Assembly: GCF_030332225.1 (NCBI RefSeq)
Contig: NZ_JAOWIF010000028.1
Location: 558,001-622,000 of the forward strand
Direction of reading: 5' to 3'
From: Citrobacter sp. Cu233
GTDB lineage: Bacteria > Pseudomonadota > Gammaproteobacteria > Enterobacterales > Enterobacteriaceae
DNA: 64,000 nucleotides
Part shown: positions 29,735-40,445 of the stretch, one piece after another
How positions within the stretch are numbered: position 1 is the first letter of the stretch
How the letters are laid out: each line of letters starts with the position of its first letter
Program-made: the position numbers and the translations under genes
The notes under the pieces: model-generated
What the model was told of the DNA's origin: nothing
What the model saw: only the letters and a program-made list of their open reading frames with translations
The model's database searches: none

Positions 29735-30289
29735 TTAAGCTTTGCCATGTAAACGCAGAATCGCAGGCCAGAGTTCAAAGTAACGTTGCCCGGACAACCA
29801 ACTGTTCGGGTGTTCCGTCATATAGTGTTGGAGGAGCATCAATGGCGCAAGCAGCGGCTGCATCTCACGTCGATAGTTATCGATTATTGAGGTCAGTTCC
29901 TGACGTTGACGAAGATTGAGTTGGTTACGGAAATAACCCTGCACATGCATCAGGACATTGGTATGGTTGCGTCGGGTCGCGTTATTAAACAGCAGATGAA
30001 TCAACCGCAAACGGTACTCCGTATAAAAAGCATCGAGGCTTGCCCATTCGTGGATTGCGGCCACAAAAGGGCCGAGTTCACGATACTCCGGTTGGGAGTG
30101 TGCCAGTAACACCAGCTTGTAACGGGTGTGAAAATCAATCAATGCGCCACGTGATAATCCGCTCTGGCGCAGTCGGTGCAATTCATGCAAGGCATAAATA
30201 CGTACCAGTGTATTCTCGTCAAACAGAAATTTATCGTTCGCTTCTGTGGTCAGACAGGCGCGGATACCAACAGAAATTCTCTTGCTCAT
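29735..30289 (-). CDS. ybgA: DUF1722 protein YbgA, with DUF523-like N-terminal remnant
   Basis: A 184-residue protein of unknown function; DUF1722 spans most of it (ALHELHRLRQSGLSRGAL, HTRYKLVLLAHSQPEYRELG, NVLMHVQGYFRNQL, PLLAPLMLLQHYM, PNSWLSGQRYFELWP). The start ATG at 30289 has AAGGAG five bases upstream. E. coli YbgA begins near the DUF1722 domain, but here about 17 extra residues (SKRISVGIRACL...) look like the first strand of DUF523, the domain often fused to DUF1722. It precedes phrB in the same direction, which hints at a light- or repair-related job, but none is proven. Confidence 0.9.
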   Translation of the reverse strand: MSKRISVGIRACLTTEANDKFLFDENTLVRIYALHELHRLRQSGLSRGALIDFHTRYKLVLLAHSQPEYRELGPFVAAIHEWASLDAFYTEYRLRLIHLLFNNATRRNHTNVLMHVQGYFRNQLNLRQRQELTSIIDNYRREMQPLLAPLMLLQHYMTEHPNSWLSGQRYFELWPAILRLHGKA

Positions 30290-30334
30290 CGCCACTCCTT
30301 ATCCGTTACACAGATAAGTGTAGTCTGCGACGTA

Positions 30335-30370
30335 TAAAAAAACCGCCACATTGCTGTTGGCGGTTTTTTT
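30335..30370. terminator. Bidirectional terminator ahead of ybgA
   Basis: AAAAAAACCGCCA pairs with TGGCGGTTTTTTT around a short loop. It ends ybfA on the minus strand and lies 46 bases upstream of ybgA. Confidence 0.85.
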
Positions 30371-30386
30371 GAACCTGAACGGTAAC

Positions 30387-30593
30387 TTAGTAGAAATCGC
30401 AGGTGGCTTTTTCAGCCTGCTCCATCCACACCGGCTTATCACTGGTTTTCGACCAGACGCGATGCAGGTAGCTGTAAAAACGGGCACGGTCTTTCCAGAA
30501 CAGCATGACCGGCAGCGCCAGAACACCAGCCAGTACGGCAAAGGTACGGCGCAAGAAAACAATGTGTGCTGGATATTCTTTATAAAAGTCCAT
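30387..30593 (-). CDS. ybfA: Small membrane-associated protein YbfA
   Basis: A 68-residue protein of unknown function, the same length as E. coli YbfA. One hydrophobic helix ([15 protein letters not shown]) is followed by a basic/aromatic tail ([15 protein letters not shown]). Start chosen at the ATG at 30593 after GAGAGGATT, because the longer open frame to 30692 has no family match. It is divergent from kdpF and ends at the terminator at 30335-30370. Confidence 0.9.
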   Translation of the reverse strand: MDFYKEYPAHIVFLRRTFAVLAGVLALPVMLFWKDRARFYSYLHRVWSKTSDKPVWMEQAEKATCDFY

Positions 30594-30901
30594 AATCCTC
30601 TCCCATATATCTGTTCGGTGAATCGCACCGGAAAAATAAACTTGGTTAACTGGTGAAAATAATACCGCTTTGTGTGTAATTTTGCTACTCATCCGACCAC
30701 TTATTTTTATCTATTGATGCTCCGTTTAACTTAAATTCGTAAGTAAGTTACATAAAAGTTAAATTAATACTAATCATTAGTTAAATAATGGTCTTTGCCA
30801 TTTTTATACTTTTTTTACACCCCGCCCGCAGATTTTTGCGAAATCTTTGCAACCAAAAACCTACGCTCTGGTTATCACATTTATGCCACGGGAGGTGCAC
30901 T
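30594..30901. promoter_or_regulatory. kdp control region with KdpE box
   Basis: The 308-base divergent gap between ybfA and kdpF has no gene. At 30802-30818 it carries TTTATACTTTTTTTAC, the T-rich direct-repeat site bound by phosphorylated KdpE in E. coli, about 90 bases upstream of kdpF. I could not place the -10/-35 elements firmly. Confidence 0.7.
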
Positions 30902-30991
30902 GTGAGTGCAGGCGTGATAACCGGCATTGTGCTGGTCTTTTTATTACTGGGTTATCTGGTGTATGCCTTGATTAATGCGGAGGCGTTCTGA
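30902..30991 (+). CDS. kdpF: KdpF, small subunit of the Kdp K+ pump
   Basis: A 29-residue single-helix peptide ([20 protein letters not shown]...) that stabilises the KdpFABC complex. The start is GTG at 30902 after a GGGAGG site; length and sequence match E. coli KdpF almost exactly. The last base of its stop codon is the first base of kdpA (TGATG). Confidence 0.95.
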   Translation: MSAGVITGIVLVFLLLGYLVYALINAEAF

Positions 30992-32670
30992 TGGCAGCGC
31001 AAGGATTTTTACTCCTCGCCAGTTTCCTGCTGGTGCTGTTTGTTATCGCCAGGCCGCTGGGCTTTGGGCTGGCGCGTCTTATCAACAATACATCCTTACC
31101 CGGCCTTGCAGGCGTTGAGCGTGTGCTGTGGCGTGGGTTGGGTATTTCGCAGCAGGAAATGACCTGGCTGCACTATTTGCTGGCGATCCTCGCACTTAAT
31201 ATCTTCGGTCTGCTGATACTGTTTGCGATGTTGATGGCGCAAAACCTGCTACCGCTGAATCCGCAACAGTTGCCGGGGCTATCGTGGGATCTCGCGCTCA
31301 ATACTGCTGTTAGTTTTGTGACCAACACCAACTGGCAGTCCTATGCGGGTGAAACCACTTTAAGCTACTTCAGCCAGATGGCCGGCCTGACTGTGCAGAA
31401 TTTCCTGTCTGCGGCGACAGGTATTGCGGTGATCTTTGCCCTGGCTCGCGCCTTTACGCGCCAGAGTATGAACACGCTGGGGAACGCCTGGGTGGATCTG
31501 GTACGCATCACATTGTGGATATTACTACCGATTTCTCTACTCATCGCGCTGTTTTTCATCCAGCAAGGTACGCTGCAAAACCTGCTGCCTTATCAGGCGA
31601 TCACCACGCTTGAAGGGGCAAAACAACTGCTGCCGATGGGACCGGTCGCCTCACAAGAGGCCATTAAGATGCTCGGTACCAACGGCGGTGGCTTTTTTAA
31701 TGCCAACTCCTCACATCCGTTTGAAAACCCAACCGCGCTGACCAACATGGTACAGATGTTGGCCATCTTCTTAATTCCCACGGCGCTGTGTTTCGCCTTT
31801 GGCGACGTCGTGGGCGATCGCCGACAGGGACGTACCTTGCTATGGGCTATGTCGCTCATTTTTGTTGTTTGCGTGGCGGTTGTTATGTGGGCCGAAGTGC
31901 AGGGTAACCCGCATCTGATAGCGTTTGGCGCAGACAGCAATATCAACATGGAAGGTAAAGAAAGCCGCTTTGGCGTGCTGGTCAGCAGTCTGTTTGCAGT
32001 CGTCACGACGGCAGCGTCCTGTGGCGCAGTCATCGCTATGCACGACTCCTTCACTGCGCTGGGTGGCATGGTACCGATGTGGTTGATGCAGATTGGCGAA
32101 GTGGTGTTCGGCGGTGTGGGGTCAGGGTTGTACGGCATGCTGCTGTTCGTGCTGCTGGCGGTCTTTATCGCCGGACTGATGATTGGCCGTACCCCGGAGT
32201 ATCTGGGTAAAAAAATCGATGTCCGTGAAATGAAAATGACCGCGCTGGCGATTCTGGTTACCCCTGCGCTGGTGCTGCTTGGGACAGCGATAGCCATGAT
32301 GAGCGATGCCGGGCGTAGCGCCATGCTCAATCCTGGGCCGCATGGTTTTAGCGAGGTGCTGTACGCGGTCTCGTCTGCCGCCAATAACAACGGTAGCGCT
32401 TTTGCCGGATTAAGTGCCAACAGTCCATTCTGGAACAGCCTGCTGGCCGCGTGCATGTTCTTCGGCCGCTTCGGCGTCATTATCCCGGTGATGGCGATTG
32501 CCGGTTCACTGGTCGGTAAAAAGAGTCAGCCAGCAAGTCCCGGCACGCTACCTACCCACGGTGCGCTGTTTGTTGGATTGTTGATCGGTACGGTGTTGCT
32601 GGTTGGCGCCCTCACCTTTGTTCCTGCGCTGGCGCTTGGCCCGGTCGCAGAATACCTCTCTTTACGTTGA
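30991..32670 (+). CDS. kdpA: K+-transporting ATPase subunit A (potassium channel-like)
   Basis: The K+-selective subunit of the high-affinity KdpFABC pump. The 559 residues form about ten helices with four P-loop-like repeats: [48 protein letters not shown] and [20 protein letters not shown]. coli KdpA is 557 residues. It overlaps kdpF by one base; kdpB starts 20 bases after its stop. Confidence 0.98.
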   Translation: MAAQGFLLLASFLLVLFVIARPLGFGLARLINNTSLPGLAGVERVLWRGLGISQQEMTWLHYLLAILALNIFGLLILFAMLMAQNLLPLNPQQLPGLSWDLALNTAVSFVTNTNWQSYAGETTLSYFSQMAGLTVQNFLSAATGIAVIFALARAFTRQSMNTLGNAWVDLVRITLWILLPISLLIALFFIQQGTLQNLLPYQAITTLEGAKQLLPMGPVASQEAIKMLGTNGGGFFNANSSHPFENPTALTNMVQMLAIFLIPTALCFAFGDVVGDRRQGRTLLWAMSLIFVVCVAVVMWAEVQGNPHLIAFGADSNINMEGKESRFGVLVSSLFAVVTTAASCGAVIAMHDSFTALGGMVPMWLMQIGEVVFGGVGSGLYGMLLFVLLAVFIAGLMIGRTPEYLGKKIDVREMKMTALAILVTPALVLLGTAIAMMSDAGRSAMLNPGPHGFSEVLYAVSSAANNNGSAFAGLSANSPFWNSLLAACMFFGRFGVIIPVMAIAGSLVGKKSQPASPGTLPTHGALFVGLLIGTVLLVGALTFVPALALGPVAEYLSLR

Positions 32671-32690
32671 GCGATGCGGAGCACATTGTT

Positions 32691-34739
32691 ATGAGTCGCA
32701 AGCAACTGGCACTGTTCGAACCTTCTCTGGTCGTACAAGCGCTGATGGACGCCGTGAAAAAATTAAGTCCACATACTCAGTGGCGTAACCCGGTGATGTT
32801 TATCGTCTGGCTGGGCAGCCTGCTGACCACCCTGTTAACGGTAGCGATGGCGACAGGCCATATGTCAGGTAATCCACTGTTTACCGGCGCGATAAGCCTC
32901 TGGCTGTGGGTGACCGTTCTGTTCGCTAACTTTGCGGAGGCGCTGGCTGAAGGGCGTAGTAAAGCGCAGGCCAACAGCCTGAAAGGGGTCAAAAAAACCG
33001 CCTTTGCCCGCAAACTTCGTGAACCGAAATATGGCGCGCAAATGGATCACGTGCCGGCCGAAGAGCTACGCAAAGGCGATATCGTGCTGGTGGAAGCTGG
33101 CGATATTATCCCTTGTGACGGCGAAGTTATCGAAGGCGGCGCCTCGGTGGATGAAAGCGCCATTACCGGTGAATCCGCGCCAGTGATCCGTGAATCCGGC
33201 GGCGATTTTGCCTCCGTCACTGGCGGGACACGCATTCTCTCGGACTGGCTGGTGATCGAGTGTAGCGTCAATCCCGGAGAAACATTCCTCGATCGAATGA
33301 TTGCCATGGTCGAAGGCGCACAGCGACGTAAAACGCCAAATGAAATCGCGCTGACGATCCTGCTGATTGCCCTGACTATCGTCTTTCTGCTGGCAACCGC
33401 CACGCTGTGGCCGTTCTCTGCCTGGGGCGGCAGTGCGGTCAGCGTCACGGTACTGGTTGCCCTGCTGGTCTGTTTGATCCCCACCACGATCGGTGGGCTG
33501 CTTTCCGCGATTGGCGTCGCCGGGATGAGCCGCATGCTGGGTGCGAACGTTATCGCCACCAGCGGACGTGCGGTAGAAGCGGCTGGCGACGTCGATGTGC
33601 TGCTGTTGGATAAAACCGGCACCATCACGCTGGGGAACCGTCAGGCCTCTGATTTTCTGCCTGCCCAGGGCGTGGACGAAAAAACACTGGCCGACGCGGC
33701 ACAGCTTTCATCACTGGCCGACGAAACGCCGGAAGGCCGCAGCATCGTTGTCCTGGCTAAACAACGCTTTAACCTGCGTATACGTGATGTACAGTCGCTC
33801 CATGCCACCTTTGTGCCGTTTACCGCGCAAAGCCGGATGAGTGGTATCAACATCGACAACCGGATGATCCGCAAAGGTTCCGTAGATGCTATTCGTCGTC
33901 ACGTCGAAGCCAACGGCGGCCACTTCCCTGCCGATGTGGAGCAGAAAGTCGAAAACGTTGCTCGCCTTGGCGCGACGCCGCTGGTCGTTGCTGAAGGTTC
34001 ACGGGTGCTGGGCGTGATAGCCCTGAAAGATATTGTCAAAGGCGGGATTAAAGAACGTTTTGCCCAGCTGCGCAAAATGGGCATCAAAACGGTGATGATC
34101 ACGGGCGACAACCGCCTGACTGCTGCAGCAATCGCCGCAGAGGCAGGAGTGGATGACTTTTTGGCAGAAGCGACACCGGAAGCCAAGCTGGCACTGATCC
34201 GTCAGTATCAGGCGGAAGGTCGTTTGGTGGCGATGACTGGTGACGGAACCAACGACGCCCCGGCACTGGCGCAGGCCGATGTCGCGGTCGCGATGAACTC
34301 CGGGACCCAGGCCGCGAAGGAAGCGGGCAACATGGTGGATCTCGACTCTAACCCCACCAAGCTGATTGAAGTGGTGCACATTGGTAAACAGATGCTGATG
34401 ACGCGCGGGTCGCTGACCACCTTTAGTATCGCCAACGACGTTGCGAAATATTTCGCCATCATCCCGGCTGCGTTCGCCGCAACTTACCCGCAGCTTAACG
34501 CACTGAACGTCATGCGACTGCATTCGCCGGATTCGGCGATCCTGAGCGCCGTCATCTTCAATGCGTTGGTGATTGTCTTCCTGATCCCACTGGCGCTGAA
34601 GGGGGTGAGCTATAAGCCGTTATCCGCTTCCGCCATGCTGCGCCGCAATCTGTGGATCTACGGTCTGGGCGGCCTGGTTGTGCCGTTTATGGGTATCAAA
34701 GTCATTGATTTACTGCTGACCCTGCTGGGTCTGGTGTGA
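32691..34739 (+). CDS. kdpB: K+-transporting ATPase subunit B (P-type ATPase)
   Basis: The ATP-hydrolysing subunit of the Kdp pump. The 682 residues (start ATG at 32691, [11 protein letters not shown]) equal E. coli KdpB; an upstream ATG at 32667 would overlap kdpA and add 8 unmatched residues. P-type marks are present: actuator TGES (AITGESAPV), phosphorylation DKTGTITLG (Asp307), KGSVDAIRR in the nucleotide domain, and [21 protein letters not shown]. It is followed 8 bases later by kdpC. Confidence 0.98.
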   Translation: MSRKQLALFEPSLVVQALMDAVKKLSPHTQWRNPVMFIVWLGSLLTTLLTVAMATGHMSGNPLFTGAISLWLWVTVLFANFAEALAEGRSKAQANSLKGVKKTAFARKLREPKYGAQMDHVPAEELRKGDIVLVEAGDIIPCDGEVIEGGASVDESAITGESAPVIRESGGDFASVTGGTRILSDWLVIECSVNPGETFLDRMIAMVEGAQRRKTPNEIALTILLIALTIVFLLATATLWPFSAWGGSAVSVTVLVALLVCLIPTTIGGLLSAIGVAGMSRMLGANVIATSGRAVEAAGDVDVLLLDKTGTITLGNRQASDFLPAQGVDEKTLADAAQLSSLADETPEGRSIVVLAKQRFNLRIRDVQSLHATFVPFTAQSRMSGINIDNRMIRKGSVDAIRRHVEANGGHFPADVEQKVENVARLGATPLVVAEGSRVLGVIALKDIVKGGIKERFAQLRKMGIKTVMITGDNRLTAAAIAAEAGVDDFLAEATPEAKLALIRQYQAEGRLVAMTGDGTNDAPALAQADVAVAMNSGTQAAKEAGNMVDLDSNPTKLIEVVHIGKQMLMTRGSLTTFSIANDVAKYFAIIPAAFAATYPQLNALNVMRLHSPDSAILSAVIFNALVIVFLIPLALKGVSYKPLSASAMLRRNLWIYGLGGLVVPFMGIKVIDLLLTLLGLV

Positions 34740-34747
34740 GGTTTCAG

Positions 34748-35314
34748 ATGAGTGGATTACGTCCTGCATTATCAACATTGCTTTTCCTGATGCTTATCAC
34801 CGGCGGTGTTTATCCGCTGCTAACCACCGCACTGGGACAGTGGTGGTTCCCCCACCAGGCTAACGGGTCACTTCTGCGTGAGGGTCAGATAATTCGCGGC
34901 TCTGAACTGATCGGACAAAATTTTACCGCCGCGGGTTATTTTCATGGACGCCCGTCGGCAACGGCAGAAGTACCCTATAATCCAATGGCTTCGGGTGGCA
35001 GCAACCTGGCAGCGAGCAACCCGGAGCTGGATAAGCAACTGCAAAGCCGGATAGCCGAACTGCGTGCGGCTAATCCACAGGCTAGCCCTGCTGTTCCCGT
35101 GGAGCTGGTCACAGCGTCCGCCAGTGGTCTGGACAATAACCTGACCCCCGATGCGGTCGCCTGGCAAATTCCCCGCGTGGCACAAGCCCGCAACCTCAGC
35201 GTTGAAGAGGTTACGCAGTTGGTTGCACACTATACGCAAAAACCGCTGGTCAGTTTCATCGGTCAACCGGTAGTGAACCTGGTGGAACTTAATTTAGCGC
35301 TGGATAAGCACTGA
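34748..35314 (+). CDS. kdpC: K+-transporting ATPase subunit C
   Basis: The single-span KdpC subunit that assists ATP binding by KdpB. The 188 residues start at the ATG at 34748 ([10 protein letters not shown]); the ATG at 34736 overlaps kdpB and is unlikely. An N-terminal helix ([20 protein letters not shown]) is followed by a periplasmic domain with [19 protein letters not shown] and [15 protein letters not shown]. It is two residues shorter than E. coli KdpC at the C-terminus. Confidence 0.97.
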   Translation: MSGLRPALSTLLFLMLITGGVYPLLTTALGQWWFPHQANGSLLREGQIIRGSELIGQNFTAAGYFHGRPSATAEVPYNPMASGGSNLAASNPELDKQLQSRIAELRAANPQASPAVPVELVTASASGLDNNLTPDAVAWQIPRVAQARNLSVEEVTQLVAHYTQKPLVSFIGQPVVNLVELNLALDKH

Positions 35315-35324
35315 GAAAAAGGAC

Positions 35325-38009
35325 ATGCATAGCGAACCCCTACGTCCCAACCCCGATCGCCTGCTGGAGCAGACCACAGCGCCACACCGGGGAAAACTGA
35401 AAATTTTCTTTGGCGCCTGTGCGGGCGTAGGGAAAACCTGGGCCATGCTGGCGGAGGCACAACGGCTACGGTCGCAGGGGTTGGATGTGCTGATTGGTGT
35501 GGTGGAAACCCACGGGCGCAAGGAGACCGCCGCACTACTGGACGGTCTCACCGTACTCCCGTTGAAACGTCAGGCACACCGTGGGCGGCATATCAGCGAA
35601 TTCGATCTTGATGCCGCCCTCGCCCGCCGCCCTGCGCTGATTTTGATGGACGAACTGGCGCACAGCAATGCGCCAGGCTCACGCCACCCCCGCCGCTGGC
35701 AAGATATTGAAGAACTCCTGGAAGCCGGGATTGATGTTTTTACCACCGTTAACGTTCAGCATCTGGAAAGCCTGAATGATGTGGTCAGCGGCGTCACCGG
35801 TATTCAGGTGCGCGAAACTGTTCCTGACCCGTTTTTCGATGCCGCTGACGATGTGGTACTGGTCGATCTCCCACCTGACGATTTGCGTCAGCGCCTGAAC
35901 GAAGGCAAGGTCTATATTGCCGGTCAGGCAGAGCGTGCAATCGAGCATTTCTTCCGCAAAGGTAATCTGATAGCGCTGCGCGAACTGGCTCTGCGACGCA
36001 CCGCCGATCGGGTAGACGAGCAGATGCGTGCCTGGCGGGGGCGTCCAGGAGAAGAAAAAGTCTGGCATACCCGCGATGCCATTTTACTGTGTATTGGGCA
36101 CAACACCGGCAGCGAGAAACTGGTGCGCGCCGCTGCACGCCTGGCGGCACGTCTCGGCAGCGTCTGGCATGCGGTATATGTTGAAACACCTGCGCTACAC
36201 CGGCTACCTGAAAAACAGCGGCGGGCAATCTTAAGCGCGCTGCGACTGGCACAGGAACTGGGGGCAGAAACCGCCACGCTCTCCGACCCTGCCGAAGATA
36301 AAGCCGTTGTCCGTTATGCCCGGGAACACAACCTGGGGAAAATTGTGCTTGGGCGTCCGACCACCCGTCGCTGGTGGCGCAGCGATTCCTTTGCAGACAA
36401 GCTGGCGCATCGCGCACCGGATCTTGACCTGATGATTGTCGCATTGGACGATCCGCCTTCTCGCCAGACATTGCAAACCACGGATAACCGCACCTTTAAG
36501 GATAAATGGCGGGTACAAATCCAGGGTTGTGTGGTCGCTGCTGCATTGTGTGCGGTTACGACGTTGATTGCCATGCAGTGGCTGGTTGCATTTGACGCAG
36601 CCAACCTGGTGATGCTCTATCTACTGGGCGTGGTGGTGATCGCCCTGTTCTACGGGCGCTGGCCGTCAGTGGTAGCCACTTTTATCAACGTCGCCAGCTT
36701 TGATCTCTTCTTTATTGCTCCACGCGGTACGCTTGCCGTGTCTGACGTCCAGTACCTGCTTACCTTCGCCGTGATGCTAACGGTCGGCTTGGTTATCGGT
36801 AATCTGACCGCGGGGGTACGTTATCAGGCCCGGGTTGCACGCTATCGTGAGCAACGAACGCGGCACCTGTATGAGATGTCAAAAGCCCTGGCTGTAGGGC
36901 GTAGCCAACAGGATATCGCGGCTACCAGCGAACAGTTTATTGCCTCGACGTTTCAGGCCCGCAGCCGGGTGTTATTGCCTGACGAAAACGGTAAGTTGGT
37001 TCCCCTGACGCATCAGCAGGGTATGACACCGTGGGATGATGCCATTGCCCAGTGGAGTTTTGACAAGGGGCAGATGGCAGGTGCCGGCACCGACACATTA
37101 CCAGGCGTTCCCTATCAAATTTTGCCGTTAAAAAGCGCCGATAAAACCTATGGGCTACTGGTGGTGGAGCCAGGAAACCTGCGTCAGCTGATGATCCCGG
37201 AACAGCAACGTCTGCTGGAAACCTTCACTCTGCTGGTGGCCAGTGCGCTGGAGCGCCTGACTCTGACGGCCAGTGAAGAGCAGGCCCGCTTTGCCAGCGA
37301 GCGAGAAAGTATTCGCAATGCACTGCTCGCCGCCCTGTCCCACGATTTACGCACGCCGCTGACGGTGCTGTTCGGTCAGGCGGAGATATTAACGTTGGAT
37401 CTGGCAAGTGAAGGTTCGCCACACGCTCGCCAGGCCAGCGAGATCCGCCAGCACGTACTGAATACCACCAGACTGGTCAATAATCTGCTGGATATGGCGC
37501 GGATCCAGTCTGGCGGCTTTAATCTTAAGAAAGAGTGGCTAACGCTGGAAGAAGTGGTAGGCAGCGCCCTGCAAATGTTGGAGCCTGGGCTGGCAGCACC
37601 AATTAACCTGTCTCTTCCGGAGCCGTTGACGCTGATACACGTTGATGGACCACTCTTTGAGCGGGTGCTGATCAATCTACTGGAAAATGCCGTCAAATAC
37701 GCAGGTCCGCAGGCGCAAATCGGTATCGACGCCCAGGTCGACGGCGAGCATCTGTTGCTGGATGTTTGGGACAATGGGCCCGGTATTCCTGTCGGCCTGG
37801 AACAACGTATTTTCGACAAGTTTTCCCGTGGAAACAAAGAATCATCGGTACCGGGTGTTGGGTTGGGACTGGCAATTTGTCAGGCGATTGTCGACGTGCA
37901 CGGTGGCACGATTTCTGCTCATAATCGTCCGCAGGGAGGGGTGTGTTTCCGTGTTACACTGCCGCAGGAAGCGCCCCCTGAACTTGAAGATTTTCATGAG
38001 GATATGTGA
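35325..38009 (+). CDS. kdpD: Sensor histidine kinase KdpD
   Basis: Senses low K+ and turgor and phosphorylates KdpE. It has 894 residues as in E. coli. The N-terminal KdpD domain holds a Walker A (GACAGVGKT, residues 30-38) and DELAHSNAPGSRHP, followed by a UspA-like domain (to about 370), four membrane helices (about 395-500), a GAF-like region, a HisKA domain with the phosphorylated His in LSHDLRTPL (near 673), and an ATPase domain (NLLENAVKYAG, DNGPGIP, GVGLGLAI). The start ATG follows AAAGGAC, 10 bases after kdpC. Its end overlaps kdpE. Confidence 0.98.
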   Translation: MHSEPLRPNPDRLLEQTTAPHRGKLKIFFGACAGVGKTWAMLAEAQRLRSQGLDVLIGVVETHGRKETAALLDGLTVLPLKRQAHRGRHISEFDLDAALARRPALILMDELAHSNAPGSRHPRRWQDIEELLEAGIDVFTTVNVQHLESLNDVVSGVTGIQVRETVPDPFFDAADDVVLVDLPPDDLRQRLNEGKVYIAGQAERAIEHFFRKGNLIALRELALRRTADRVDEQMRAWRGRPGEEKVWHTRDAILLCIGHNTGSEKLVRAAARLAARLGSVWHAVYVETPALHRLPEKQRRAILSALRLAQELGAETATLSDPAEDKAVVRYAREHNLGKIVLGRPTTRRWWRSDSFADKLAHRAPDLDLMIVALDDPPSRQTLQTTDNRTFKDKWRVQIQGCVVAAALCAVTTLIAMQWLVAFDAANLVMLYLLGVVVIALFYGRWPSVVATFINVASFDLFFIAPRGTLAVSDVQYLLTFAVMLTVGLVIGNLTAGVRYQARVARYREQRTRHLYEMSKALAVGRSQQDIAATSEQFIASTFQARSRVLLPDENGKLVPLTHQQGMTPWDDAIAQWSFDKGQMAGAGTDTLPGVPYQILPLKSADKTYGLLVVEPGNLRQLMIPEQQRLLETFTLLVASALERLTLTASEEQARFASERESIRNALLAALSHDLRTPLTVLFGQAEILTLDLASEGSPHARQASEIRQHVLNTTRLVNNLLDMARIQSGGFNLKKEWLTLEEVVGSALQMLEPGLAAPINLSLPEPLTLIHVDGPLFERVLINLLENAVKYAGPQAQIGIDAQVDGEHLLLDVWDNGPGIPVGLEQRIFDKFSRGNKESSVPGVGLGLAICQAIVDVHGGTISAHNRPQGGVCFRVTLPQEAPPELEDFHEDM

Positions 38010-38683
38010 CAAACGTACTGATTGTTGAAGATGAACAAGCCATTCGTCGCTTTCTGCGTACCGCGCTGGAAGCTGATGGCCTGCGTGTGTATGAAGCGGA
38101 AACGCTGCAACGTGGTCTGCTGGAAGCCGCCACACGAAAACCCGATCTCATCATTCTCGACCTCGGTCTTCCGGACGGTGACGGTATTGATTTTATCCGC
38201 GACCTGCGGCAGTGGAGCGCGATCCCGGTGATCGTGCTGTCAGCCCGCAGCGAAGAGAGCGATAAAATCGCCGCGCTGGATGCCGGTGCCGATGACTATC
38301 TCAGCAAGCCATTCGGCATTGGCGAGCTACAGGCTCGTTTACGCGTTGCACTGCGGCGCCACGCTACCGGCCCCTCTCCTGATCCCGTGGTGCAATTTTC
38401 TGATGTAAAGGTGGATATTGCCGCGCGTCTGGTTCGTCGCGGGGATGTGGAGGTTCATCTGACGCCAATTGAGTTTCGCCTGCTGGCCATACTACTCAAT
38501 AATGCCGGAAAAGTGCTGACCCAACGCCAGTTATTGAATCAGGTGTGGGGACCGAATGCCGTTGAACACAGCCACTACTTACGTATCTATATGGGTCATC
38601 TGCGCCAGAAACTGGAACTGGATCCGGCTCGCCCACGCCATTTTCTTACCGAAACCGGGATTGGCTACCGGTTTATGCCGTGA
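38006..38683 (+). CDS. kdpE: Response regulator KdpE
   Basis: OmpR/PhoB-type activator of kdpFABC. The 225 residues start at a GTG that overlaps the kdpD stop by four bases. Receiver domain: acidic pair in VEDEQ, phosphorylated Asp52 (ILDLGLPDGDG), Lys in YLSKPFG. The winged helix has LTPIEFRLLAILLNN and HYLRIYMGHLRQKL. It is the last kdp gene and is followed by a strong terminator. Confidence 0.98.
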   Translation: MTNVLIVEDEQAIRRFLRTALEADGLRVYEAETLQRGLLEAATRKPDLIILDLGLPDGDGIDFIRDLRQWSAIPVIVLSARSEESDKIAALDAGADDYLSKPFGIGELQARLRVALRRHATGPSPDPVVQFSDVKVDIAARLVRRGDVEVHLTPIEFRLLAILLNNAGKVLTQRQLLNQVWGPNAVEHSHYLRIYMGHLRQKLELDPARPRHFLTETGIGYRFMP

Positions 38684-38695
38684 ATATGCACTGAA

Positions 38696-38737
38696 TAAAA
38701 AAGCCGGATCAGCACACAGGCTATCCGGCTTTTTTTA
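38696..38737. terminator. Bidirectional kdpE/pgm terminator
   Basis: AAAAAAGCCGGAT and a facing ATCCGGCTTTTTTT form a strong stem with runs on both sides. It serves kdpE and may also serve the convergent pgm gene. A REP-like unit follows at 38747-38776. Confidence 0.88.
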
Positions 38738-38746
38738 TTCATACTG

Positions 38747-38776
38747 GATAGCGACGCAAGCGTCTTATCCGGCATA
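38747..38776. repeat. REP unit between kdpE and pgm
   Basis: GGATAGCGACGCAAGCGTCTTATCC core palindrome, 5 bases beyond the pgm stop codon. Confidence 0.7.
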
Positions 38777-38780
38777 GGAT

Positions 38781-40421
38781 TTATGCGTTCTTCAACACTT
38801 CGCTGACAATCTCAACAGCTTCTTTCTCAATCTGCTTGCGATGTTCTTCACCCAGGAAGCTTTCGCAGTAGATCTTGTAAGCGTCTTCGGTACCTGACGG
38901 GCGTGCGGCAAACCAACCGTTGTCAGTCATAACCTTCAGGCCGCCAATCGATGCGCCGTTACCTGGCGCTGCTGTCAGACGCGCAGTGATGGGATCCCCC
39001 GCCAGCGTGCTGGCGCTAACCATTTCCGGAGAGAGCTTAGACAACGCAGCTTTCTGCGCGGAGGTGGCTCCAGCCTGAATTCGGTTATAGCTCGGTGCAC
39101 CAAAGCGCGCCGCCAGTTCGTTGTAATGCTCTTGCGGGTTCTTGCCTGTCACTGCCGTAATTTCCGCTGCCAGCAGGCACATGATGATGCCATCTTTGTC
39201 AGTGGACCACGGTGTACCGTCGAAACGCAGGAAAGATGCACCCGCACTTTCTTCGCCGCCGAAACCAAAGCTACCGTCGAACAGACCGTCAACGAACCAT
39301 TTGAACCCCACCGGCACTTCGACCAGTTTACGTCCCAGGTCGTTTACCACACGATCGATCATCGCGGAGGACACCAGTGTTTTACCCACAGCAACATCTT
39401 TGCCCCACTGTGGGCGATGCTGGAACAGGTAGTTGATCGCGACCGCCAGATAGTGGTTTGGATTCATCAGTCCAGCAGGCGTTACGATACCGTGACGGTC
39501 ATAGTCCGGGTCATTGGCAAACGCCAAATCGAACTTGTCACGCAGCGCCAGCAGACCGGCCATCGCGCACTCGGAAGAGCAGTCCATACGAATGGCGCCG
39601 TCTTTATCAAGATGCATAAAGCGGAAAGTCTGGTCGACCTGATCGTTAACGAGGGTCAGATTCAGGTTGTAGTGCTGAGCAATACGCTTCCAGTATTCAA
39701 TACCGGAACCACCCAGTGGATCAACGCCCAACGTCAGACCCGCCTTCTGGATTGCTGCCATATCGACGATATCTGCCAGCCCTTCCACGAACGGCTGCAC
39801 AAGATCCTGTTCTTTCACGTGACCGGACGCCAGTGCGGCATCCAGCGGAATACGCTTCACGCCTTTCAGACCATCCGCCAACAGTGCATTAGCCCTGTCT
39901 TCTACAACTTTGGTAACGTTGGTATCTGCCGGGCCGCCGTTTGGCGGGTTGTATTTAATTCCGCCGTCTTCTGGTGGGTTATGGGACGGTGTGATCACAA
40001 TACCGTCAGCCAGCGGACCGCCTTTTTTATTGTGGACCAGGATAGCATTAGACACGGCAGGTGTTGGCGTAAAGCCGTTGTTTTCCTGCACGATGACATC
40101 AACACCGTTCGCCGCCAGCACTTCCAGCACAGAGATAAATGCCGGTTCAGACAACGCGTGGGTATCCTTGCCCACATAGCACGGGCCAGTAATCCCGTTT
40201 TTCGCACGTTCTTCGGCAATCGCCTGAGCGATAGCCAGAATATGCGGCTCATTAAAACTATGACGACCCGCACTACCGCGATGCCCGGATGTACCGAACT
40301 TCACCGCGTGCTCCGCATTCCCTGCCGTCGGTTTTAGTACATAGTATTGCGCCGTTAACTGGGCGACATTAATCAAATCACTCTGTTGCGCAGGTTGACC
40401 TGCACGGTTGTGGATTGCCAT
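38781..40421 (-). CDS. pgm: Phosphoglucomutase
   Basis: Interconverts glucose 1-phosphate and glucose 6-phosphate. The 546 residues equal E. coli Pgm. The catalytic phosphoserine loop is [11 protein letters not shown] near residue 146, the Mg-binding loop is NDPDYDRHG, the sugar loop includes [12 protein letters not shown], and the phosphate-binding loop is [11 protein letters not shown]. It lies 24 bases after seqA on the same strand and is cotranscribed with it. Confidence 0.98.
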   Translation of the reverse strand: MAIHNRAGQPAQQSDLINVAQLTAQYYVLKPTAGNAEHAVKFGTSGHRGSAGRHSFNEPHILAIAQAIAEERAKNGITGPCYVGKDTHALSEPAFISVLEVLAANGVDVIVQENNGFTPTPAVSNAILVHNKKGGPLADGIVITPSHNPPEDGGIKYNPPNGGPADTNVTKVVEDRANALLADGLKGVKRIPLDAALASGHVKEQDLVQPFVEGLADIVDMAAIQKAGLTLGVDPLGGSGIEYWKRIAQHYNLNLTLVNDQVDQTFRFMHLDKDGAIRMDCSSECAMAGLLALRDKFDLAFANDPDYDRHGIVTPAGLMNPNHYLAVAINYLFQHRPQWGKDVAVGKTLVSSAMIDRVVNDLGRKLVEVPVGFKWFVDGLFDGSFGFGGEESAGASFLRFDGTPWSTDKDGIIMCLLAAEITAVTGKNPQEHYNELAARFGAPSYNRIQAGATSAQKAALSKLSPEMVSASTLAGDPITARLTAAPGNGASIGGLKVMTDNGWFAARPSGTEDAYKIYCESFLGEEHRKQIEKEAVEIVSEVLKNA

Positions 40422-40445
40422 TGCCTGGTCCTTCTAGTGCAAGGA

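Noticed and set aside
30788-30991. 67-residue version of the kdpF frame starting at an ATG
   Set aside because: The GTG at 30902 has a strong ribosome-binding site and gives exactly the 29-residue KdpF.
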